Positions 1 to 8,498 of a stretch of 24,792 nt of DNA are shown one piece after another. Origin of the DNA: Desulfobulbaceae bacterium UBA5611 (lineage in GTDB: Bacteria; Desulfobacterota; Desulfobulbia; Desulfobulbales; Desulfocapsaceae); NCBI GenBank assembly GCA_002424635.1, contig DIKT01000011.1, forward strand, positions 13,984 to 38,775, in the 5' to 3' direction. The notes beneath the pieces are model-generated. The model was not told the origin of the DNA. It worked only from the letters and a program-made list of their open reading frames with translations, and did not search any database. The number at the start of each line of letters is the position of its first letter. The first letter of the stretch is position 1. The position numbers and the translations under genes were made by a program.

Positions 1-968
1 AATTCCAGTTCAACCGGCACCTGACAGAGTCTCTGCATAAGCCCTATGTCGAGCATGGATGCCTTGAATTTTTTGGGATTGGCTGTTGCGCCTAATGGCA
101 AACCACTTGGATCACAGGCCGGAATTTTATGAATGACCTTCGCCTTGACCAGCAGATCAAACGCTTTGCGATTCATCTGGCTTGAATACCCTTCATTAAG
201 ACGGGTATACTTTAATTGTTCTCCAATACTTTTTGCCACGTTCAAAAAAACTGCATCCAGGCAGATCGTATTGATATGGGGGGTATATTTGGAAAAATCA
301 TCGCGATATGAATCCAGGATTTCGGATTGAACTTGAAAGGTTGCAACCATGGAACCAGTGTCACGGTAGGTCTTGACACATTCAGGCATGCCGCCAACAA
401 AGAAATAGATTCGCAATTCCCGGAGAATGATTTCCTGGATAGACCCGGCAACGTCATCCGGCTGATTCAGTGTGTATTCAGCCATCTGCTCTTTGCTCAT
501 TGCCAGAAGATATTCATAAAATGTCATCGGATGCATATGCAGATACTGAACGCGACCGACCGGAATGGATATTTCGCCAAAGGCAAACTCCAACAATGAA
601 CCGGCTGCTATAACATGGAGTTCCGGCATCTCCTCATGAAAGTAGCGTAAGGCCATGAGTGCTCGCGGACAGGCCTGAATCTCATCAAAGAAAAGAAGCG
701 TCTGACCGGGTATGATTCGCCCAGTGGTCAATTCCAGATGATTCAGTATCGATTGAGGCGAAAGGTTCTCTGCGAAATAAGGGTGCAAATCGCGCCGTTT
801 TTCCAGATCTATTTTGACAAAGCTCTTAAATTGATGTGCCAGAACATTCTCAACAAGCCATGTTTTCCCAACCTGGCGCGCCCCGCGAATTATCAGTGGC
901 TTACGACGCGGCGAATCTTTCCAGCCTGCAATCTGTTTTTCAGCCAATCGTTGCATGTAATTCTCCAT
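1..968 (-). CDS. AAA-family ATPase with DUF4143-type C-terminus (partial, runs off left edge)
   Basis: The reading frame is open from an ATG at 968 to the window edge, about 322 codons. Near the N-terminus is a Walker A motif GARQVGKT (residues 29-36), then a Walker B motif LLFFDEIQ (91-98) and a sensor-like AAGSLLEF around residue 121. This order is typical of the AAA_14/DUF4143 ATPase family, whose members are usually about 380-450 residues, so some 60-120 residues are missing beyond the edge. Members are soluble P-loop ATPases of largely unknown biological role, common in accessory DNA. It is transcribed divergently from the type I restriction operon, with a plausible promoter 43 bases upstream. 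The family call is firm; a defence role would only be inferred from location. Confidence 0.85.
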   Translation of the reverse strand, partial: MENYMQRLAEKQIAGWKDSPRRKPLIIRGARQVGKTWLVENVLAHQFKSFVKIDLEKRRDLHPYFAENLSPQSILNHLELTTGRIIPGQTLLFFDEIQACPRALMALRYFHEEMPELHVIAAGSLLEFAFGEISIPVGRVQYLHMHPMTFYEYLLAMSKEQMAEYTLNQPDDVAGSIQEIILRELRIYFFVGGMPECVKTYRDTGSMVATFQVQSEILDSYRDDFSKYTPHINTICLDAVFLNVAKSIGEQLKYTRLNEGYSSQMNRKAFDLLVKAKVIHKIPACDPSGLPLGATANPKKFKASMLDIGLMQRLCQVPVELE

Positions 969-1010
969 TCTTTCAGTCCTTTATCAAGCGTGTACGACAA
1001 CCATTACTGT

Positions 1011-1040
1011 ATACTACCTCTGCCGAATATAAAAAGTCAA
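1011..1040 (-). promoter_or_regulatory. candidate sigma-70 promoter for the AAA ATPase
   Basis: On the minus strand a TTGACT -35 box (1035-1040) and a TAGTAT -10 box (1011-1016) are separated by 18 bases, and the -10 lies 43 bases before the ATG at 968. The match is good at -35 and moderate at -10. Confidence 0.45.
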
Positions 1041-1333
1041 GGATGTTTAAACTAATTAAAAGTTAGAAGTCAGGGTTTTTATCTTATTATTGCCAAACTG
1101 ATCATATGCTTTGTCCGGCGCTACTTCTTTTCTGCAACCTGACAAGTAGGCTTTGGGCAAACTTTCCAAAGATATTTGGATAGATTGAATAAGAGGTTTT
1201 TGTAATAACTTTGGAAGGCCGAAAAGAGCGTGAAAGAGCAAGCTTAATCAATATAGAAATGGAAATTTTTCCATGTTGAATAAGGACTGAATTAAAAACC
1301 TTATTGTATAAATGTTCACTACATCTACCCCAC

Positions 1334-1362
1334 TTGTATAACTGGTTCAAAAAGAATAAGAT
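1334..1362 (+). promoter_or_regulatory. candidate promoter of the hsd operon
   Basis: TTGTAT (1334-1339) and TAAGAT (1357-1362) are spaced by exactly 17 bases, about 70 bases before the hsdM start. An AGGAG Shine-Dalgarno sequence at 1427-1431 sits 3 bases before the ATG at 1435, which is short but usable. No operator is obvious. Confidence 0.35.
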
Positions 1363-1434
1363 CCCCGAGTAAAAAATAACTTAACTTTGTTTGGCTGGTT
1401 ACCAGCTGACACCATATAGGAAAGATAGGAGCCC

Positions 1435-2889
1435 ATGTTCGAACAAGCGTTCAAAAATATCGACGATGTCCTCTGGAAAGAAGCCGGTTGCGGCAGTGAA
1501 TTGGATTACGCAGAGCAGACCTCATGGCTACTGTTCTTGAAATATATGGACGGGCTGGAGCAGGACAAGGCCATGGAGGCCGAGCTGGAGGGCAAGCAGT
1601 ACACCTTCATCCTTGATGAGCCGTACCGTTGGGAGAGCTGGGCAGCACCCAAGACCGCAGCCGGCAAGCTCGACCACAACAAGGCACTGACCGGCGACGA
1701 TCTGCGGGACTTTGTGGATCGCAAGCTGTTTCCCTATCTGCATGGCTACAAACAGAAGGCCAGTGGGCCGAATACCTTTGAATACAAGATAGGTGAGATA
1801 TTCGGCGAGATCAAGAACAAGATTCACAGCGGCTACAACCTGCGGGAGATCATCGACCACATCGACGAACTGCGCTTCCGCTCTCAGACCGAGAAGCACG
1901 AGCTCTCCCACCTCTACGAAGCCAAGATCAAGAACATGGGCAACGCTGGGCGGAACGGCGGCGAGTATTACACCCCACGCCCTTTGATCCGGGCCATTAT
2001 CCAGGTGTTGAAGCCGAAGATCGGACAGCGCATCTATGACGGCGCAGTCGGTTCGGCAGGCTTCTTGTGTGAAGCCCTTGACTACCTCAAGGCCCAACCG
2101 AACCTGACTACCGACGACATGCAGACCTTGATGGAGCGTACCTTCTACGGCAAGGAGAAGAAGTCGCTGGCCTACGTTATCGCCATCATGAATATGATTC
2201 TGCATGGCATTGAGGCCCCCAACATCATCCACACCAATACCCTGGCCGAGAACCTGGCCGATGTTCAGGAAAAAGACCGCTACGACATCGTGCTGGCCAA
2301 TCCCCCCTTTGGCGGCAAGGAGCGTAAAGAGGTGCAGCAGAACTTCCCGATCCGTACCGGCGAGACCGCCTTCCTCTTTCTCCAGCACTTCATCAAGATG
2401 CTTAGGGCTGGCGGCAGGGCTGGCGTGGTTATCAAGAACACCTTCCTCTCCAATACAGACAATGCCTCGGTGAGCCTGCGCAAGCTGCTGCTGGAAAGCT
2501 GCAACCTGCACACGGTGCTTGATTGTCCCGGCGGCACGTTCCAAGGGGCCGGGGTGAAGACGGTGGTGCTGTTCTTTGACAAGGGCGCACCGACCCGCAA
2601 GGTTTGGTACTACTCGCTTGACGTTGGCCGCAACATGGGCAAGACCAATCCGTTGAATGATGCAGACCTGGTTGATTTCATCGAATTGCAAAGTACCTTT
2701 GCCGACTCCCCAAAGAGCTGGAGCGTTGATGTTACTGAGATTGATCAGAGCACCTTTGATCTGTCGGTAAAGAATCCCGATGGTGGTGAGGAAGTCATTC
2801 ACCGTAGCCCGTTGGCTATAATGGATGAGATTGCCGCGCTGGATGATGCGAGTGCGGAAGTGTTGGCGAATATCAGGGCGTTGCTATGA
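1435..2889 (+). CDS. hsdM: type I restriction-modification system, DNA N6-adenine methyltransferase subunit
   Basis: HsdM methylates adenine in the target chosen by HsdS, using S-adenosylmethionine, and forms the M2S methylase core of the type I complex. The 484-residue protein has an N-terminal helical HsdM_N region, then the AdoMet-binding loop DGAVGSAGF (residues 202-210, a variant of the commoner DPACGTGGF) and the catalytic NPPF motif (289-292). Its length is normal for the family. The stop overlaps the hsdS start as ATGA (2886-2889), implying translational coupling. The GC-rich coding sequence produces a long antisense open frame (1528-2802), which is a shadow. Confidence in family and role is high. 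Confidence 0.95.
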   Translation: MFEQAFKNIDDVLWKEAGCGSELDYAEQTSWLLFLKYMDGLEQDKAMEAELEGKQYTFILDEPYRWESWAAPKTAAGKLDHNKALTGDDLRDFVDRKLFPYLHGYKQKASGPNTFEYKIGEIFGEIKNKIHSGYNLREIIDHIDELRFRSQTEKHELSHLYEAKIKNMGNAGRNGGEYYTPRPLIRAIIQVLKPKIGQRIYDGAVGSAGFLCEALDYLKAQPNLTTDDMQTLMERTFYGKEKKSLAYVIAIMNMILHGIEAPNIIHTNTLAENLADVQEKDRYDIVLANPPFGGKERKEVQQNFPIRTGETAFLFLQHFIKMLRAGGRAGVVIKNTFLSNTDNASVSLRKLLLESCNLHTVLDCPGGTFQGAGVKTVVLFFDKGAPTRKVWYYSLDVGRNMGKTNPLNDADLVDFIELQSTFADSPKSWSVDVTEIDQSTFDLSVKNPDGGEEVIHRSPLAIMDEIAALDDASAEVLANIRALL

Positions 2890-4085
2890 AAGCAGGGTGG
2901 CAGATCAAAAAAATAGGCGATGTGTGCAGTCTGATGACAGGCGGAACACCGAGTAGAGCAAAGCCTGAATATTTCGGTGGTGAAATTAGGTGGTTAGTTT
3001 CAGGCGACATAAACCAAGGGGAAATCTTCGACTGCGAAGGACGCATTACTGAAGCTGGTATGAAAAGCTCAAATGCAAAACTACTTCCGGTCAATTCAGT
3101 GATGATTGCGCTAAACGGACAAGGTAAAACACGAGGAACCGTTGCGTTGTTGCGAACGCAGGCTACTTGCAATCAGTCTCTAGTTAGTATCTGCCCAAGG
3201 GACCCGGAAAAATTACTGCCAGAGTTTCTCTACGCCAATCTTCATGGTCGCTATCAGGAAATTCGACAGATGACTGGTGACAGCGGGAATGATCGCCGTG
3301 GATTGAACATGATCCTCATAAAAGGCATTGATATCCCAATTGCCCCTCTCCCCGAACAACAGCGCATCGTCACCATCCTCGACGAAGCGTTTGGCTCCAT
3401 CGCCACCGCCAAAGCCAACGCCGAAAAGAACCTCCAGAACGCCCGTGCCCTCCTTGAAAGCCACCTGCAATCCGTCTTTACCCAGCGCGGTGAGGGATGG
3501 GTGGATCGTACCCTCGACCAAGTGTGCATTGTCGAAAGGGGAAGCTCTCCAAGACCAATCAAAAACTTCTTTACAACCGCAGATGATGGAGTCAATTGGA
3601 TCAAGATTGGTGACACCGAAGAGGGCGGGAAATATGTTTATTCTACTGGACAAAAGATAACCCCTGAAGGAGCCAAACAATCACGATTCGTCAAAGAAGG
3701 TGATTTCATTTTGACGAACTCCATGTCGTATGGGCGACCCTACATAATGAAGACAACCGGCTGTATTCACGACGGATGGTTCGTATTGAGGCTCAACGAT
3801 TCTCTCGACACGGATTACTTCTATTACCTGCTCTCGTCGAGTTATGTACAAGAGCAGTTTGCTCAATTAGCGAGTGGTTCTGTGGTTAAAAACATTAGTG
3901 GCGACCTCGTTAAAAGAGCCCTCCTTCCAATTCCACCGCTGGCTCATCAGCAAGAAATTGTTGAAAAGTTATTGGAGATTTCAGCCGAAACCCAACGCCT
4001 CGAAGCCATATACCAGCAGAAACTCGCCGCCCTCGACGCCCTGAAAAAGTCCATCCTCGACCAAGCCTTCAGCGGCCAACTCTAG
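2886..4085 (+). CDS. hsdS: type I restriction-modification system, DNA specificity subunit
   Basis: HsdS recognises the bipartite DNA target and positions HsdM and HsdR. The 399-residue protein shows the expected two-fold layout: target-recognition domain 1 (about 1-154), a central conserved helix beginning LPEQQRIV (155-199), target-recognition domain 2 (about 206-351), and a C-terminal conserved helix containing AHQQEIVEKL (352-399). The two half-repeats end in helices with similar sequence, as required for the coiled-coil spacer that sets the gap in the target. The two recognition domains look unlike each other, so the target is expected to be asymmetric; its sequence cannot be read from the protein. 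The gene overlaps hsdM by 4 bases. Confidence 0.93.
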   Translation: MKAGWQIKKIGDVCSLMTGGTPSRAKPEYFGGEIRWLVSGDINQGEIFDCEGRITEAGMKSSNAKLLPVNSVMIALNGQGKTRGTVALLRTQATCNQSLVSICPRDPEKLLPEFLYANLHGRYQEIRQMTGDSGNDRRGLNMILIKGIDIPIAPLPEQQRIVTILDEAFGSIATAKANAEKNLQNARALLESHLQSVFTQRGEGWVDRTLDQVCIVERGSSPRPIKNFFTTADDGVNWIKIGDTEEGGKYVYSTGQKITPEGAKQSRFVKEGDFILTNSMSYGRPYIMKTTGCIHDGWFVLRLNDSLDTDYFYYLLSSSYVQEQFAQLASGSVVKNISGDLVKRALLPIPPLAHQQEIVEKLLEISAETQRLEAIYQQKLAALDALKKSILDQAFSGQL

Positions 4086-4095
4086 GACGCCACCC

Positions 4096-5130
4096 ATGAG
4101 CAAAGAGAAAAAATTGCAAATCCGCAACAGCACTGCCGAGTTCCTTATCTTCACCAAACAGGCCGGTGAAAACAGCATCGAAGTGCGCATTGAGGATGAA
4201 ACAGTCTGGCTGACGCAAAAGCTGATGGCCGCGCTGTTTGATGTGGATGTGCGGACAATCAACGAACACCTGGGCAACATCTATCAAAGCGGTGAGCAGA
4301 GCAGGGAGGCAACTATCCGGAAATTCCGGATAGTTCAACAAGAAGGGACGCGCGAGGTCGCCCGCGAGGTGGAGCACTACAAGCTGGATGCCATCATTGC
4401 GGTGGGTTTCAGAGTAAACTCCGCCCGTGCTACCCAGTTCCGGCAATGGGCAACCGCTGTGTTGCGGGACTTTGCTATTCGTGGGTATGTGCTGGACAAG
4501 GAGCGCTTGAAAAACGGCTCTTTCTTTAACAAGGAATATTTCGACAATCTGCTGGCCGAAATCCGCGAGATTCGGGCGAGTGAACGGAAGTTTTACCAGA
4601 AGATCACCGACATCTATGCCACGGCAATGGATTACAGCGCCGATTCAGAAACCACCAAAACATTCTTCGCCGCCGTACAGAATAAGCTCCATTTTGCCAT
4701 CCACGGACAGACCGCAGCAGAACTGATCGTCAATCGGGCGGACAGTGGCAAAGAGAGAATGGGGCTGACTACCTGGAAGAATGCCCCTGATGGCAAAATC
4801 CTCAAACCGGATGTGTCGGTTGCCAAAAACTATCTTACCGAAAAAGAGCTGAAATCTCTCGACCGGTTTGTGAGCATGTACCTCGACTATGCCGAGGATC
4901 AGGCAGAGCGCAACATCCCCATGACGATGGAGGATTGGGCCAATAAACTGAAGGCCTTTTTACAGTTCAACCAGCGTGAGATTCTTGATAACCCCGGCAA
5001 AGTCACCAAGGAGATTGCCAAAGCCTTTGCCGAGAGTGAATACGAGAAATACCGGATTGTTCAGGATCGGCTGTTTGAGTCCGACTTTGATCGTCATATC
5101 AAAAAACTGCTGGAAGACGGTAAGGGATAA
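4096..5130 (+). CDS. RhuM-family protein embedded in the type I R-M operon
   Basis: This 344-residue protein matches the virulence RhuM family, named for a gene in Salmonella pathogenicity island 3 whose molecular function is not established. Residues about 37-59 (VWLTQKLMAALFDV followed by DVRTINEHL) look like a helix-turn-helix, and FRQWATAVLRDFAIRGYV (about 115-132) is a hallmark stretch of the family. The C-terminal half is helical and charged. It starts 10 bases after hsdS and ends 3 bases before hsdR, so it must be co-transcribed and co-translated with the restriction system. This placement recurs in other genomes, from memory, and suggests a regulator or accessory of R-M. There is an exact 25-bp palindrome within its coding sequence (4311-4335). 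Confidence 0.85.
   Translation: MSKEKKLQIRNSTAEFLIFTKQAGENSIEVRIEDETVWLTQKLMAALFDVDVRTINEHLGNIYQSGEQSREATIRKFRIVQQEGTREVAREVEHYKLDAIIAVGFRVNSARATQFRQWATAVLRDFAIRGYVLDKERLKNGSFFNKEYFDNLLAEIREIRASERKFYQKITDIYATAMDYSADSETTKTFFAAVQNKLHFAIHGQTAAELIVNRADSGKERMGLTTWKNAPDGKILKPDVSVAKNYLTEKELKSLDRFVSMYLDYAEDQAERNIPMTMEDWANKLKAFLQFNQREILDNPGKVTKEIAKAFAESEYEKYRIVQDRLFESDFDRHIKKLLEDGKG
4311..4335. repeat. perfect 25-bp palindrome inside the rhuM-like gene
   Basis: Arms AACTATCCGGAA and TTCCGGATAGTT flank a single central A. The arms are perfect reverse complements. They encode part of the conserved ATIRKFRIV stretch, so the symmetry may be coincidental or may be a DNA-binding or RNA hairpin site. Confidence 0.6.
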
Positions 5131-5133
5131 GCC

Positions 5134-7542
5134 ATGAACGAAGCCGAAACCAGAGCCGAACATATCGACCCCGCCCTGAAATCCGCTGGATGGGGTGTGG
5201 TTGAAGGAAGTCGCATCCGGCGTGAGTATCCCATCACTCTCGGACGCATTGAGGGCCACGGCAAACGAGGAAAGGCGCTGACGGCTGACTATGTGCTGGA
5301 GTATCGCAACACCAAGCTGGCCGTGATCGAGGCCAAGGCGTGGGATAAACTGCTGACCGAGGGCGTGGGACAGGCGAAGGACTATGCTGCCAAGTTGGCC
5401 ATCCGCTTCACCTACGCCAGCAACGGGCAGGGCATCTATGGCATCGACATGGGCACCGGCACCGAGGGAGAGCTGGCGAACTATCCGACACCGGATGAAT
5501 TGTGGAACCGGACCTTTTCCACTCAGAACAGTTGGCGGGACCGCTTCGCCGCCGTGCCCTTTGAGGATCGAGGCGGCTACTTTCAGGGGCGCTATTATCA
5601 GGACATTGCCATCGAACGTGTGTTGGAGGCCATTGCCAACAAGCAGCCGCGCATCCTGCTGACCCTGGCCACCGGCACCGGCAAGACTTTTATCGCCTTC
5701 CAGATCGCCTGGAAGCTGTTTCATAGCCGCTGGAACCTGACCGACTGGCAGAAGGAGGGCAAACCAACTCGCCGCCCACGCATCTTGTTCCTGGCTGACC
5801 GCAACATTCTGGCCGATCAGGCATACAATGCCTTTTCAGCTTTCCCAGAAGATGCACTGGTACGGATTGCCCCTGATGAAATACGGCGAAGGGAGCGAGT
5901 ACCAACCAACGGCAGCATCTTCTTCACCATCTTCCAGACCTTCATGAGTGGCCCTCCCAAGGACGGACACCCCAGCCCCTATTTCGGCGCATACCCACAG
6001 GATTTTTTCGACATAATCATTATAGATGAATGTCATCGTGGCGGTGCCAACGACGAAAGCAACTGGCGTGAGATCATGAAGTATTTCACCCCTGCCGTGC
6101 AACTCGGTCTAACCGCTACGCCCAAGCGCAAGGACAACGTGGATACCTATGCCTATTTCGGGGAGCCGGTCTATATCTACTCGCTGAAGGATGGGATAAA
6201 TGACGGCTATCTTACACCGTTCCGAGTGAAGCAGATTTCCACGACACTGGATGAGTACATCTTTACTCCCGACGACACGATTGTAGAGGGTGAGATTGAG
6301 GAGGGCAGACTTTACGAGGAAGAAGATTTCAATAAAATCATCGAGATCAAAGAACGGGAGAAGAAGCGGGTCGAAATCTTCATGTCCATGATTGATCAAC
6401 GGGAAAAGACGCTGGTATTTTGTGCCACTCAAGATCATGCGCTGGCAGTACGTGACCTTATCAACCAGATCAAGGAAAGCCACGAGCCTAACTATTGCCA
6501 ACGGGTAACGTCTAACGACGGCAAACTGGGTGAACAGCACCTGCGGGATTTTCAGGATAACGAGAAGACCATCCCTACCATTCTCACCACCTCACAAAAG
6601 CTCTCCACCGGTGTCGATGCCCGTAACATCCGCAACATCGTCTTGATGCGACCGATCAACTCCATGATTGAGTTCAAGCAGATTATCGGACGTGGCACGA
6701 GACTCTATGACGGCAAGGACTACTTCACCATCTACGACTTCGTGAAGGCGCACCATCATTTCAGCGATCCTGAATGGGACGGTGAACCGATTGAGCCGGA
6801 AGCCTGCTCGAAGTGCGGCTGTCACCCTTGCCAGTGCGTAAAGCTACCGCCGCAACCGTGTCCTGTATGTGGCCAGCAGCCCTGTTTTTGTCTCAGAGAA
6901 CCACCCCCGCCATGCTTCACCTGCGGCCAGCGTCCCTGCGTCTGTAAGAAGAAGGCGAAGATCAAGCTCGCCGATGGCAAGGAGCGCACCATCCAGCACA
7001 TGACCGTGACGAGCTTCTGGCACCCTGACGGTACTCCTATGTCAGCGCAGCAATTTATGGAGATGCTGTTCGGTAAGCTGCCAGAGTTTTTCAAGAATGA
7101 AGAAGAACTGCGAACCATCTGGAGCCTGCCATCGACTCGGGCAAAACTTCTGCAAGGGCTGGCAGAAAAGGATTTTGGGCCTGACCAACTGGCCGAGATG
7201 CAAAAGATCATCGACGCTGAGAAAAGCGATCTGTTTGACGTGCTGGCTCATGTAGCCTATGCCCTACCACCGCTGACCCGTGAAGAACGGGCATCAAAGG
7301 CCAGGGTTAATATCACTCAGCACTTCAACACCAAACAGCAGACCTTCCTCGACTTCGTGCTTGCCCATTACGTGAATGTCGGAGTAGAGGAACTGGCGCA
7401 GGAAAAACTCTCGCCGTTGTTGAAGCTCAAGTATCATGACTCAATACCTGACGCCGTTGCTGATCTGGGCAAGCCTGAGGATATAGGGAAGTTCTTTGCG
7501 GGGTTTCAGAAGTATCTATATCAACAACAAGTGGCAGCGTGA
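5134..7542 (+). CDS. hsdR: type I restriction endonuclease subunit, EcoEI-type, with triple Cys-rich repeat
   Basis: HsdR is the ATP-driven translocase and nuclease of the type I complex. The 802-residue protein starts with a PD-(D/E)xK nuclease domain (D52, E66-A-K68), then a superfamily-2 motor: Walker A ATGTGKT (179-185), DECH box (298-301), LTATP (326-330) and motif VI QIIGRGTR (516-523). The C-terminal helical part (from about 640) fits the EcoEI_R_C region that contacts HsdM/HsdS. Between motor and C-terminus, residues 558-604 carry three tandem 18-residue repeats of the pattern C-x2-C-G-x2-P-C-x-C (starting at C558, C576 and C594; the first copy has C in place of one x), which looks metal-binding. 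It begins 3 bases after the rhuM-like stop and ends the operon. No terminator is visible after it. Confidence 0.95.
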   Translation: MNEAETRAEHIDPALKSAGWGVVEGSRIRREYPITLGRIEGHGKRGKALTADYVLEYRNTKLAVIEAKAWDKLLTEGVGQAKDYAAKLAIRFTYASNGQGIYGIDMGTGTEGELANYPTPDELWNRTFSTQNSWRDRFAAVPFEDRGGYFQGRYYQDIAIERVLEAIANKQPRILLTLATGTGKTFIAFQIAWKLFHSRWNLTDWQKEGKPTRRPRILFLADRNILADQAYNAFSAFPEDALVRIAPDEIRRRERVPTNGSIFFTIFQTFMSGPPKDGHPSPYFGAYPQDFFDIIIIDECHRGGANDESNWREIMKYFTPAVQLGLTATPKRKDNVDTYAYFGEPVYIYSLKDGINDGYLTPFRVKQISTTLDEYIFTPDDTIVEGEIEEGRLYEEEDFNKIIEIKEREKKRVEIFMSMIDQREKTLVFCATQDHALAVRDLINQIKESHEPNYCQRVTSNDGKLGEQHLRDFQDNEKTIPTILTTSQKLSTGVDARNIRNIVLMRPINSMIEFKQIIGRGTRLYDGKDYFTIYDFVKAHHHFSDPEWDGEPIEPEACSKCGCHPCQCVKLPPQPCPVCGQQPCFCLREPPPPCFTCGQRPCVCKKKAKIKLADGKERTIQHMTVTSFWHPDGTPMSAQQFMEMLFGKLPEFFKNEEELRTIWSLPSTRAKLLQGLAEKDFGPDQLAEMQKIIDAEKSDLFDVLAHVAYALPPLTREERASKARVNITQHFNTKQQTFLDFVLAHYVNVGVEELAQEKLSPLLKLKYHDSIPDAVADLGKPEDIGKFFAGFQKYLYQQQVAA

Positions 7543-7816
7543 GCAATATCAATGCAACCCCTCCGCCAGCTGAGATGATCCAACTGTAACCCTCTGTTTC
7601 CATGTCACAATGCACATATGTTAATTTTGAAAACAGAAAAGAGAACCAACCCAATATTTTGGGAATTTCGTTGGGTGAAAATCATAAAATGAAATAGTTT
7701 AGACCTGATCTGATACCGAGCTATTTTACACCCTCTACTCCCTGATAATTTTCAAAGGATATTGGTCCCAAATCTTTCCTTCTAGCAGCCTTCCCGCTTT
7801 CTTTTTATTATGCAAC
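7543..7816. other. non-coding stretch after hsdR
   Basis: AT-rich sequence between the hsdR stop and the left inverted repeat of the RAYT remnant. I see no gene, no strong terminator and no RNA structure in it. Confidence 0.6.
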
Positions 7817-7835
7817 GGGGTCGGGCCGCGCTAAC
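7817..7835 (+). repeat. left 19-bp inverted repeat (REP-like) flanking RAYT remnant
   Basis: The sequence GGGGTCGGGCCGCGCTAAC matches the reverse complement of 8172-8190 at 17 of 19 positions; both differences are transitions. The pair brackets the transposase remnant, as REP sequences bracket RAYT genes. Confidence 0.7.
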
Positions 7836-7938
7836 AGCATAGAAATAAAAGAGAAAATCCAATAAACACCCCGTATTTTTGGCCTATAGTAATGTTTTTT
7901 GGGCAAAAAATGCAAATATAGACACATTGACAGGCGTC

Positions 7939-8170
7939 ATGGCAAGAGCAAAGAGGCATTATCTGCCGGGACATATATGGCATCTTCTTACTCACCGTTG
8001 CCATAAAAGAGCATCCCTGCTCAATCTTGTAATGGAAAGGTTCTTGAAAACGAAGAAGGGTTTCATCTTCGAGAAGGGATGGGAATCTATATTGCCAATT
8101 TTGACAGCAAAAAAGACGATATAGGGCCTCAGACGCCTATTCCTTGGACATTAATCTTTAATTTTAAACT
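7939..8170 (+). pseudogene. REP-associated tyrosine transposase (RAYT, Y1_Tnp family), internally deleted
   Basis: From the ATG at 7939 the frame reads MARAKRHYLPGHIWHLLTHRCHKR, the characteristic N-terminus of RAYT single-strand transposases. After about 30 codons the similarity stops. From about 8028 a different frame reads ENEEGFHLREG and then YIANFDSKKDDIGPQ (ending near 8140), which I recognise as the C-terminal end of the same family. The catalytic HUH and tyrosine part in between, more than 100 residues, is gone and the two ends are out of frame, so the gene is dead. Intact members copy REP hairpins as single-stranded DNA. The remnant lies between matching 19-bp inverted repeats, consistent with a decayed REPtron-like unit of 374 bp. 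Confidence 0.7.
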
Positions 8171-8171
8171 G

Positions 8172-8190
8172 GTTGGCGTGGCCCGACCCC
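8172..8190 (-). repeat. right 19-bp inverted repeat (REP-like) flanking RAYT remnant
   Basis: Read on the minus strand it is GGGGTCGGGCCACGCCAAC, pairing with 7817-7835 at 17 of 19 positions. It closes the 374-bp unit holding the transposase remnant. Confidence 0.7.
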
Positions 8191-8267
8191 GACTTCGAGT
8201 TACTCCGTACGCCTTAATACTTGAGATCAAAATCAGGAAAATCCTTCCTGAATGAATATTTCACAAA

Positions 8268-8498
8268 AAAACACGCACTGACGGGAGTCCCCTATTTAAA
8301 AGGGGCTAATCGATGCTGGTATCTCAAGCACGGTCATGTCAAGTTTGATCCCTTGGAACTCGGCTCGCACCACTATCAGCGCATAACGGTCTATTTAACC
8401 CCGCGTTCCTTGAGCTTTTCCGTGTATCGCTCCCAGAACCGGGCCACGTTTTGTCGGTGATTGTTTTTGTGTAAGGCATATGGTATATCCTTGCTTAT
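8268..8498 (-). pseudogene. integron integrase (IntI-type tyrosine recombinase) remnant
   Basis: On the minus strand, from about 8498 downwards, one frame reads DIPYALHKNNHRQNVARFW then ERYTEKLKERGVK, which resembles the N-terminal SAM-like domain of integron integrases. A frameshift leads into DRYALIVVRAEFQGIK, matching the family's DRWYV-x-RAE-x-x-IK stretch. Immediately after (8338 to about 8268) a frame with internal stops reads H-D-R-A-stop-D-T-S-I-D-stop-P-L-L-N-R-G-L-P-S-V-R, which aligns without gaps to the usual C-terminus HxDVxTTMIYTHVLNRGxxGVR. The recombinase core with the catalytic residues is missing. Position and direction are as in an integron: transcribed away from the cassettes, with the gene start nearest the first cassette. 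The assignment is from remembered family sequence and needs a search. Confidence 0.5.

Larger units (their letters stand above)
969..1434. other. AT-rich divergent intergenic region
   Basis: This 466-bp gap separates the minus-strand ATPase from the plus-strand hsdM. It holds a candidate promoter for each gene. The short frames inside it (for example 1056-1241 and 1102-1350, minus) lack a ribosome-binding site and resemble nothing I recognise. No RNA gene or repeat is apparent. Confidence 0.6.

Noticed and set aside
1528..2802. 424-codon open frame on the minus strand opposite hsdM
   Set aside because: It is entirely antisense to a gene with intact methylase motifs, has no recognisable domains, and arises from the GC-biased third positions of hsdM.
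4960..5724. 254-codon minus-strand frame across the rhuM-hsdR junction
   Set aside because: Antisense to two well-supported genes and without a domain or ribosome-binding site.
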